Positions 27,944-35,018 of a stretch of 60,593 nucleotides of DNA are shown here, piece after piece. The notes below the pieces were generated by a model, which was not told the origin of the DNA, ran no database searches, and saw nothing but the letters and a program-made list of their open reading frames with translations. Positions within the stretch are counted from its first letter, which is position 1. Each line of letters begins with the position of its first letter. Made by a program: the position numbers and the translations under genes. Source of the stretch: Nitriliruptoraceae bacterium (lineage in GTDB: Bacteria; Actinomycetota; Nitriliruptoria; Nitriliruptorales; Nitriliruptoraceae); assembly GCA_003563915.1 (NCBI GenBank), contig PWTE01000008.1, positions 1 to 60,593 on the forward strand, given 5' to 3'.

Positions 27944-29652
27944 AGCGATTGAGCGGACGTGCCGCAGCCCGAGGGGCGGCGCTCGCACCGGCGGCGCTCC
28001 TGCACTCCGCTGAGGTCACGACCGACGCTGACCCGTCCGGACCTCCCGACGAGGAGCGGCGTCGTTTGGAGGACGCGCTCGCACGGGCGGCGCAGCAGCT
28101 GCACGGGCTCGCTGAGCAGGTCACCGCCGATGTCGGCACCGAGGAGGGCGAGATCTTCGAAGCGCACGCTGCCTTCGCTCAAGATCCGGAGCTAGGCGGG
28201 AGGGCCAAGGAACTGATCGACGAGGGCGCCTCGGCCGAGGCTGCCGTGACCGCAGCGTTCGACGGCTTCCGTGAGCTGCTGGCGGCGTCCGACTCTGAGT
28301 ACCTCTCCGCGAGGGCGGCTGACCTCGACGACGTGCGCGACCGGGCGCTCACGTTGCTCGTCGGCAGGTCGGTCGAGGTGGACGTCCCCGACGAGCCATC
28401 GGTGATCGTCGCCCACGAGTTGACGCCGTCGCAGACCGCGTCGATCCCACGGCGGGTGATCGCGGCGCTGGTGACCGAGACCGGGTCGCCGACCAGCCAC
28501 GCGGCGATCCTCGCACGCTCGCTCGGGGTGCCCGCGGTCGTGGGGGTGGCGGGGATCGTCGAGTTGCTGGATGACGGTTCGCAGCTAGCGGTCGACGGCG
28601 ACGCTGGTGAGGTCGTGATCGATCCGGACGAGGACGCGCGCACGGAGATCGAGGAGCGGGTTGCCGAAGCTGAACGGCGCCGTGCAGAGCTGGAGGAGCT
28701 GCGCGACGAGCCGGGCTGCACCGCCGATGGTCACCGGATCGAGCTCGCAGCCAATATCGGTGGCGACGCCGATCTCGAGCTCGCGGCCACGACCGGTGCC
28801 GAGGGGTCAGGACTGGTCCGCACCGAGTTCCTCTACCTCGACCGCGATGACGCACCCAACGTCGATGAACAGGCCGCGTTCGTCGAGAAGGCCCTGACGG
28901 CGTTCCCCGGCCACCGGGTCGTGGTCCGCACCCTCGACGTCGGCGCCGACAAGCCGCTGCCGTTCGTGGAGCGCGATCCGGAACCGAACCCCGCGCTCGG
29001 CCTGCGCGGCATCCGACTCAGCCTGGCCGACCCGGACGCGTTCCGCGAGCAGCTGCGGGCATTCCTGCGCGGCCAGGAAGCAGCCGGCGACCGAGCGGGC
29101 CAGCTAGCGATCATGTTCCCGCTCCTATCGGTGCCCTCGGAGCTCACCGAGGCGCGCTGCCACCTCGACGAGGTCGCCAACGAGGAGCACGCCGAACTCG
29201 ACGGTGTCGAGGTCGGGGTGATGATCGAGACGCCAGCGGCCGCCCTCGCCGCGGGGCAGTTCGCCGCCGGATGCGACTTCCTGTCGATCGGCACCAACGA
29301 CCTGCTGCAGTACCTGTTCGCGGCCGACCGCCTCAACGCCGAGGTCGCCACCCTCGCCGATGCCGCCGCCCCCGTCGTGCTGCGGCTGATCGGTGAGGTT
29401 GTCCGCGCCGCACACTCGGAGGGCGCATGGGTAGGAGTGTGTGGCGAAGCCGCCAGCGACCCTGCGCTGGCGGTCGCCCTGGTAGGCCTCGGAGTCGATG
29501 AACTCTCGATGACCGCCGCAGCGATCCCAGAGATCAAGGCCACCCTGCGTTCGGTGACACGGGACGACTGCCGGACAGCGACCGAACGAGCCATGGCCCA
29601 GCCGGACGCAGCAACAGCACGCGACGTCCTAGGCGCACCCCCAGTGTCCTAG
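27940..29652 (+). CDS. ptsI: PTS Enzyme I (PEP-protein phosphotransferase)
   Basis: 570 residues, normal for Enzyme I. It takes phosphate from PEP and gives it to HPr. Active-site His187 is in GSPTSHAAILARSLGVPAVVG; the PEP-binding barrel shows GLVRTEFLYLDRD, FPLLSVPSE, MIETPAAAL, GTNDLLQYLFAADR and the catalytic Cys in GVCGEAASD. Last gene of the operon; the next gene is convergent. Confidence 0.95.
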   Translation: MKRLSGRAAARGAALAPAALLHSAEVTTDADPSGPPDEERRRLEDALARAAQQLHGLAEQVTADVGTEEGEIFEAHAAFAQDPELGGRAKELIDEGASAEAAVTAAFDGFRELLAASDSEYLSARAADLDDVRDRALTLLVGRSVEVDVPDEPSVIVAHELTPSQTASIPRRVIAALVTETGSPTSHAAILARSLGVPAVVGVAGIVELLDDGSQLAVDGDAGEVVIDPDEDARTEIEERVAEAERRRAELEELRDEPGCTADGHRIELAANIGGDADLELAATTGAEGSGLVRTEFLYLDRDDAPNVDEQAAFVEKALTAFPGHRVVVRTLDVGADKPLPFVERDPEPNPALGLRGIRLSLADPDAFREQLRAFLRGQEAAGDRAGQLAIMFPLLSVPSELTEARCHLDEVANEEHAELDGVEVGVMIETPAAALAAGQFAAGCDFLSIGTNDLLQYLFAADRLNAEVATLADAAAPVVLRLIGEVVRAAHSEGAWVGVCGEAASDPALAVALVGLGVDELSMTAAAIPEIKATLRSVTRDDCRTATERAMAQPDAATARDVLGAPPVS

Positions 29653-29732
29653 GTCGGGCTCTCGGATCCCCTCCAGGTCGGTCACGGCTCCACGACCGAT
29701 ATCCAGGTGTGTCACTCCGGCCACAACTCGTC

Positions 29733-29758
29733 CCGGCCCGACCTCCACGGTCGGCCGG
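29733..29758. terminator. Hairpin between convergent genes
   Basis: CGGCCCGACC - tccac - GGTCGGCCG forms a GC-rich stem with one bulge in the 178-nt gap between ptsI and the amidinohydrolase gene. No T-run follows on either strand, so terminator function is only suggested by position. Confidence 0.3.
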
Positions 29759-29830
29759 CATCCCGTCGTCGAGGAGGCGGGGCAGACCCGGTGACACCCG
29801 AACCGGCCGGACCTCGGGAAGCTCTGTCCG

Positions 29831-30721
29831 TCACGCTGCCGAACGCAGCTCCAGCGTGGCGCACTTCGCTCCGCCACCAGCCTTGCGCAGCTCCGAGAGG
29901 TCCACCGCGATCGGCACGAAGTCCGCGGCCTCCAGCGCTGCCCGGAACCGCGTCGCACCCGGCGGGACGATGACGTGCCGACCGTCGGAGACGAGGTTGA
30001 TCGCCAGCAGCGCGGCCTCGTCCGCATCCACCTCGATGGCGTCGGGATAACGGCGGCGCAGCTCCGCCTGCGCTTCCGGCGCGAAGGCCGACGGGAGCCA
30101 GGCCAGGGTCTGCTCGTCGAGCACTCCCAGGCAGGTGTCGAGGTGGTAGTAGCGGGGATCGACCAGCTCCAGGCTGACCACCTCACGGCCCGACCAGGCC
30201 GCCACCTCGACGTGCGCCGCACGGTCGGTGCGGAAGCCATACCCGGCGAGCAGCACCTCGCCGACCTGGAGCACGTCGCCCTCGGCCTCCAGCACGTGCA
30301 CCGGCGCAACGGCAGCTGGGTCGAGGTAGCGCCGGAACCAGGCGAGGTAGTGCTCCGCCTCCGCCGCTCGCTCGTGGTGGCGGAAGCGCGCCCCCATCGC
30401 CCGCCCGTCGACGACCAGCCCGCCGTTCGCCGCGAACACCATGTCCGGGAGCCCCGGGGCAGGTGGGAGTACCGCCACCTCGTGGCCGAGTTGGCGGTAG
30501 GTCGTGACCAGCTGCTGCCACTGATCGAGGACGAGACCGCGATCGACGGGACGGTCGGGATCCATCCACGGGTTGATCGCGTAGGTGACATCGAAGTGCT
30601 CCGGAGGGCACATCAGGTACCGGCGTGGGCTGACCTGGCGTGATGCCGGACCGGCCGAAGACGTCATCAGAGGCGACGGGGACGCGACAGCGAAGCCGGG
30701 GGGTCGCGCGGTCGGGAACAT
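29831..30721 (-). CDS. Arginine/dimethylarginine amidinohydrolase family protein
   Basis: 296 residues of the guanidino-group modifying fold (dimethylargininase / arginine deiminase-like). Motifs: LPDMVFAANGGLVVDG, catalytic His in YYHLDTCLGVLD, and the nucleophile Cys near the C-terminus in GGGAKCATLELR. It should hydrolyse a guanidino compound, releasing ammonia or an amine. ATG at 30721 with AAGGAG 7 bases upstream. From memory, an equivalent gene next to an AsnC/Lrp regulator occurs in the mycobacterial ornithine/arginine catabolism (rocD) locus, which supports arginine or ornithine metabolism. Confidence 0.83.
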   Translation of the reverse strand: MFPTARPPGFAVASPSPLMTSSAGPASRQVSPRRYLMCPPEHFDVTYAINPWMDPDRPVDRGLVLDQWQQLVTTYRQLGHEVAVLPPAPGLPDMVFAANGGLVVDGRAMGARFRHHERAAEAEHYLAWFRRYLDPAAVAPVHVLEAEGDVLQVGEVLLAGYGFRTDRAAHVEVAAWSGREVVSLELVDPRYYHLDTCLGVLDEQTLAWLPSAFAPEAQAELRRRYPDAIEVDADEAALLAINLVSDGRHVIVPPGATRFRAALEAADFVPIAVDLSELRKAGGGAKCATLELRSAA

Positions 30722-30746
30722 GGGCAAGCTCCTTGAGTGGCAGGTT

Positions 30747-30774
30747 GGAACGCTACGTTCCCGCTCTTCGTTCC
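30747..30774. promoter_or_regulatory. Candidate Lrp operator, three CGTTCC half-sites
   Basis: Inverted repeat GGAACG-CTA-CGTTCC (30747-30761) followed by a further CGTTCC (30769-30774), within the 94-nt gap between the divergent amidinohydrolase and Lrp genes. Lrp/AsnC proteins bind such repeated half-sites and often autoregulate while controlling the divergent neighbour. Confidence 0.55.
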
Positions 30775-30815
30775 AGTAGGCTTACCCATTGCGTCTGGAT
30801 AGAGGTTCGTTGCGC

Positions 30816-31259
30816 ATGGATGATACTGACCGACAGATCGTTGCGTGGTTGCAGCGCGATGGCCGCGCCAGCTTCCGAGCCATCGGCAGCGACATCGGAC
30901 TGTCCGCGCCGGCGGTGAAACGCCGGGTGGACCGGCTGATCGCCGACGGCGTCATCACCGGGTTCACCGCGGTCACCGACCCGCGGGCGCTGGGCTGGTC
31001 CACCGAGGCGTTCGTCGCGCTGTTCTGCGAGGGCCGCACCGAGCCGGACCGGATCCGGGCAGCGATCGCCAAGCACCCCGAGGTCGTCGCCGCCTACACG
31101 GTCACCGGCGACCACGATGCGCTCGTGCACCTACGCGTCCGGGACACCAGCCACCTCGAGGATGCCCTGCAGCGGATCCGCAGCGAGCCGATCGTGACCC
31201 ACACCCAGAGCCTGGTGGTGTTGACCCGACTGCTCGAACGCGCCGGGCCGGTCGGCTGA
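30816..31259 (+). CDS. Lrp/AsnC-family transcriptional regulator
   Basis: 147 residues, the standard Lrp length. N-terminal HTH (about 3-55): DRQIVAWLQRDGRASFRAIG and LSAPAVKRRVDRLIADGVI. C-terminal RAM ligand domain (about 65-140) with VVAAYTVTGDHDALVHLRV. The ATG beginning MDDTDRQI is chosen over an upstream TTG. Probable role: sensing an amino acid (arginine or ornithine) and controlling the divergent amidinohydrolase gene. Confidence 0.92.
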   Translation: MDDTDRQIVAWLQRDGRASFRAIGSDIGLSAPAVKRRVDRLIADGVITGFTAVTDPRALGWSTEAFVALFCEGRTEPDRIRAAIAKHPEVVAAYTVTGDHDALVHLRVRDTSHLEDALQRIRSEPIVTHTQSLVVLTRLLERAGPVG

Positions 31260-31268
31260 CGTCGCCCG

Positions 31269-32672
31269 TCAGCGCCCGTTCGTGGACCAGTGCCACGCCT
31301 CGGTCGGCAGGTTCCTCAGCCCGTACGTGCCCGCATGCTGCTTCAGCCACTCGAACCCGGCGTTCCCGGCGCAGTGGCTGCCTGGCCGCGGGAAACAGAT
31401 CGTCTGGCCGCGGTAGGTGAAGTCGACGGCCAACCCCTTCTCGTGCATGGACGATCCGGGACGGGCGGTCGGGACCCGGCACGACGAGGCCGGCGACTCG
31501 TAGATGTCGGGACAGCCGTTGACACGGCGCAACCGCGCGGTCACCTCCGGCGAGCGGTACCCGTGCCCGCCGAACACGATCCCATCCGCTCGCGCGTGGT
31601 TGAGCAGCGCCTCGAGCTGGGGCGCCAAGGACGCCGCGACGGTGATACCTCCGACGGTCCGCAGCTCCGGGGTCGGCCCCGGGACGACCGACACCCCGCC
31701 ACCGGACGAACCGCCGCCGGAGCTCGCCTCCTCCGTCGCCGCGCGTTCGCGCTGCTCACGCTCCCGACGTTCCTGTGCCTCACGTTCGGCGCGTTCACGT
31801 TCGAGACGTTCACGTTCCGCCCGCTCACGCTCCTCGCGCTCGCGGCGCTCCTGCTCCTCACGCTGCTGGCGTTCGATCTCACGTTGCCGCGCTTCCTCGC
31901 GTTCACGCTCGACCTGAACCTCCAGTTCGCCGACGCGGGCCTGCGCAGCCTCCCGCTGTGCCTCGACGTCCGCGACCAACCGCACGATCCGGTCGACCTG
32001 CACGGACTGCTCGCTGACCAGATCCATCATCTGCGCATGCAGCCCGGCGGCATGGTCGCGAGCAGCCTCGGCGTCTCCTTCCAGGCGTCGCTTCTCCGCC
32101 TCCTCCGCGCGGACACGCTCGGTGAGGGCCGCCGCTTCGACCCGCAACGCCGCCGTGCGCTCGATCGCTCCCGAGCGGGCGTCCATCGACCGGCTCAGGT
32201 AGTGCAGACGGTCACCCAGCGTGCCGACGTCGCCGTCCAGCATCTCGACCGCGGCCAGCGTCGACGAGGCAGACGACACCCCGTACTTGTGGGCATCGCG
32301 GGCCAGCGACGCGAGCGCACGCTCGCTGACCGCCAGCTCGTCCCCCACCACCGCGAGCTCCCGTTCCGCGCTGCGCGCACGTGCCGCGGCGTCTGCGGCG
32401 ACACGCTCGGCCTCCCGATGGACCTCGAGCGCGACGGTGAGTTCCTCCTGCAGCCGGGCGAGCCGCCCTTCGAGGACCTCGAGCTCCGCCTCGGCCCGGG
32501 ACAGGTCCCCTTGGGCTCGCTCGCCCTCACGTTCCAGTTCCGCGGCTCGTTCGCGCGCGTCCTCGAGTTCCCCCTCGGACGGCACCGCGGTCGAGATGCC
32601 AACGGTGGCCACGACCATCAGCGCCGACAACCCGACACCTACCAGCATGCGTACGCGCGTCCGGACCGCCAT
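31269..32672 (-). CDS. Secreted M15 (VanY-like) peptidase with long coiled coil
   Basis: 467 residues. N-terminal signal sequence (RMLVGVGLSALMVVATVG, AVPSEG), then an extended coiled coil (about 32-300) that becomes almost pure Glu/Arg/Gln (about 230-300), a Ser/Gly linker, and a C-terminal D-Ala-D-Ala carboxypeptidase-like domain (about 335-467). Zinc ligands are recognisable in SMHEKGLAVDFT and EAWHWS. The coiled-coil part resembles the regulatory arms of FtsX/RipC-type cell-wall hydrolases. It probably trims peptidoglycan outside the membrane. Confidence 0.87.
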   Translation of the reverse strand: MAVRTRVRMLVGVGLSALMVVATVGISTAVPSEGELEDARERAAELEREGERAQGDLSRAEAELEVLEGRLARLQEELTVALEVHREAERVAADAAARARSAERELAVVGDELAVSERALASLARDAHKYGVSSASSTLAAVEMLDGDVGTLGDRLHYLSRSMDARSGAIERTAALRVEAAALTERVRAEEAEKRRLEGDAEAARDHAAGLHAQMMDLVSEQSVQVDRIVRLVADVEAQREAAQARVGELEVQVEREREEARQREIERQQREEQERREREERERAERERLERERAEREAQERREREQRERAATEEASSGGGSSGGGVSVVPGPTPELRTVGGITVAASLAPQLEALLNHARADGIVFGGHGYRSPEVTARLRRVNGCPDIYESPASSCRVPTARPGSSMHEKGLAVDFTYRGQTICFPRPGSHCAGNAGFEWLKQHAGTYGLRNLPTEAWHWSTNGR

Positions 32673-32851
32673 CGCCCTCCCAGCCGGTCGCGGAGGACAG
32701 GGCTCCGGCGACCCGCCCGCGTTGATAGCGGCTCAGGACCCACCGGCGCTCATCAGCTGCCTTGGTCGCGCGCTGGCCGCGGCACCTGGTCCGCTCGTCG
32801 CGTCGGTTCGTCGATCTGGCCGGCCGCAACAGCAACCCGCCGGTGGTGGGT

Positions 32852-33040
32852 TCAGTGCCGACGCCGGCGAGGATCCTTGACGACGTCGCGCACCGTCTCG
32901 TCATCGAGGTAGCGGTCCTCGTCGTCCGCTTTCTCGCGGATGGTCCACGCCTGGAAGGAGTCGATGCCGTAGAGCACGATGCCGAGACCCCCGAGGAAGA
33001 AGACCGCGCTGCCGATGATGAAGATCGCGAGATCGCTCAT
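32852..33040 (-). CDS. Small single-pass membrane protein
   Basis: 62 residues: one transmembrane helix (about 4-26, LAIFIIGSAVFFLGGLGIVLYG), then a charged cytoplasmic tail rich in Asp, Glu and Arg. ATG with GAGAGGG upstream. It overlaps the neighbouring small membrane gene by 4 bases, so the two are probably made together. I recognise no family. Confidence 0.65.
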   Translation of the reverse strand: MSDLAIFIIGSAVFFLGGLGIVLYGIDSFQAWTIREKADDEDRYLDDETVRDVVKDPRRRRH

Positions 33041-33258
33041 GATGCATCCCTCTCGGGGCTCGCGACGAGCGCTCCCAGGGCGAACAGGGAGGGGACCCAC
33101 AACCCGACGAAGATCGCGGTCTCGCGGTCGTCCCCCAGGAACCACAGGCCGACGGAGAGCAGGAACGACGCCGTCCCGGCAGCGAGGAAGACCAGCTTCG
33201 CCTGGAACCGGCGACGCTCGCGGACGGACAGCGGACGGGGGGACGCATCGGAACTCAT
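33037..33258 (-). CDS. Small two-helix membrane protein
   Basis: 73 residues: basic N-terminus (RERRRFQAK), then two hydrophobic segments (about 21-40 and 47-65). ATG at 33258 has GAGAGGA 7 bases upstream; an ATG 24 bases earlier is less likely. Paired with the downstream 62-residue membrane protein. The size and pairing recall small subunits of membrane complexes, but no family is recognised. Confidence 0.65.
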   Translation of the reverse strand: MSSDASPRPLSVRERRRFQAKLVFLAAGTASFLLSVGLWFLGDDRETAIFVGLWVPSLFALGALVASPERDAS

Positions 33259-33396
33259 CGGGGTCCTCTCACTCGTGGACACCGGTGGTCCGTACCTGCG
33301 CCCCCGTCCGTACGGGGTGGGCCTCCTTCGACGGCCGGAGCGTCTACCGGGCCTACCCCACGCGGACGAGCGCCAGCGAGCCTCGGCGTTCGAGTG

Positions 33397-34935
33397 TCAC
33401 CCCGCCACCGCGCCCGGAAGGTCGACCACGAACCGTGCACCCCCGTCGGCGGCGTCCTCGATGTGCACCGTGCCTCCATGGAGCCCGACGAACTCGGCGA
33501 CCAGGGTCAAGCCGATCCCGGTCCCGGGTGAGGGCAGTGCCCGGGATCGCGGCCCCTGCTCGAAGGGTTCGAAGACCCGACCCTTCAGCTCGTCGGGGAC
33601 CCCCGGTCCGTCGTCCTCGACGACCAGCCGGGCCCCGTCCTCCCGTGGACCGACGGCCACCGTCACCAGGGCATCGGGCCCGGCGTGGCGTCGGGCGTTG
33701 GTCAGCAGGTTCGCGACCACCCGCGCGAACTTGCCCCGGTCGACCGGCACCTCCACCGGCGTCAGGTGAGACGTCACCCGGTCGTCCGCCACCTCCCGCA
33801 GGACCTCGGTCACGATGCTCGCCAGGTCGGCACGCGCCACCTCGAGGTCGAGGACGCCCCGGGACAACCGCTCCACGTCCAACAGGTCGTCCAGGAGGCG
33901 CTCGATCCGGCGCGCCTGGACGACCATGCGGCCGGACAGTTCCGCAACGCGGTCGACCGGGAGCTCGTCGGCGTGCAACGCGAGCGTGGACGCGAACCCC
34001 ATCACCGTCGTCAGCGGGGTGCGTAGCTCGTGCGACACCGCCTGCAGGAACAACCGCCGGAGCTGATCCACCTGCCGGAGACCCTCAGCAGCCTGCCGTT
34101 CGTGCTGTAGAGCACGCACGATCGAGGCCTCCCTGCGGCGTTCCTGAGTGACGTCGCGTCCCACACCGAGCACCGCGGTCACCCGGCCGTTCGGATCGCG
34201 GATCGGCACCTCCTCGACCGAGAGCACCACCACCTCGCCGTCCGGCCGCTCCCAGTCGAACTCGATCGGCCACTGCGGCGATCCCCGACCGAAGCGGTTG
34301 TCGATGAAGCGCTGGCGCGTCTCCGGGGTCAGGCCGTCGATGAGTGGAGTGGGGTCCTCCTGCAGGGATGCGGGCGAGTAGCCCAGCGCATCGGCGAACG
34401 CGAGGTTCGTGTGGTCGACGCGGAAGTCCGGATCGAACACGAACCGGTAGAAGCCGACCTCGGTGGCATCTGCGAGCGCCTGGAAGCTGGTCGCCAGCTC
34501 CCGCACGTCGTGCTCGAGCCGCTTGCGCTCCTCCACGTCCCGGCCACTGAGGATCAGCCCTCGAGGCTCCCCGTCGAGCCACAGTGGTGCCGCCGCGAGT
34601 CCGACCGGCACCTCCGCAGGATCGTCGAGGTGGTGCGTTCGGAAGCAGCGGAACGCCACCTCCAGTTCCGCCGTCTCACCCGACGCGAGCTGCTCGAGGG
34701 CTGCGAGCCCTTCCTCGACCCGGCCGTCCGGGAACAGCACCGAGATCGGACGACCGACCACCTCGTCGAGTTCGGCCCCGAGCAACGCCACCCCGGAGGG
34801 GCTGATCGTGCCGACACGCCGCTGCTCGTCCACCACGATGACCAGGTTCGGCGTGTGGAGGAAGGCTTCGAGACCCAGCCGGTCCGGGTCCGTCCACGGA
34901 CCCGACCCAGCCGCATGGCTCTCCGCTCGTGTCAT
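33397..34935 (-). CDS. PAS-domain sensor histidine kinase
   Basis: 512 residues with no transmembrane segment, so a cytoplasmic kinase. Two PAS domains: about 20-135 (NLVIVVDEQRRVGTISPSG) and about 145-270 (with DHTNLAFADALGYSPASL). HisKA H-box AVSHELRTPLTTVMGF (about 305), HATPase N-box VVANLLTNARRHA, G1 VEDDGPGVPDELK and G2 GTGIGLTLV. No response regulator gene is adjacent, so the partner is elsewhere. It may sense redox, a gas or a small ligand, but no cofactor ligand is evident. Confidence 0.92.
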   Translation of the reverse strand: MTRAESHAAGSGPWTDPDRLGLEAFLHTPNLVIVVDEQRRVGTISPSGVALLGAELDEVVGRPISVLFPDGRVEEGLAALEQLASGETAELEVAFRCFRTHHLDDPAEVPVGLAAAPLWLDGEPRGLILSGRDVEERKRLEHDVRELATSFQALADATEVGFYRFVFDPDFRVDHTNLAFADALGYSPASLQEDPTPLIDGLTPETRQRFIDNRFGRGSPQWPIEFDWERPDGEVVVLSVEEVPIRDPNGRVTAVLGVGRDVTQERRREASIVRALQHERQAAEGLRQVDQLRRLFLQAVSHELRTPLTTVMGFASTLALHADELPVDRVAELSGRMVVQARRIERLLDDLLDVERLSRGVLDLEVARADLASIVTEVLREVADDRVTSHLTPVEVPVDRGKFARVVANLLTNARRHAGPDALVTVAVGPREDGARLVVEDDGPGVPDELKGRVFEPFEQGPRSRALPSPGTGIGLTLVAEFVGLHGGTVHIEDAADGGARFVVDLPGAVAG

Positions 34936-35018
34936 CCACCTTCCTCATCGCCACGTGGATCCGACACCGTCGAACCGCACCCTGCGACCCACGCGGCTCG
35001 GCGAACGTTCTCCTCCCG

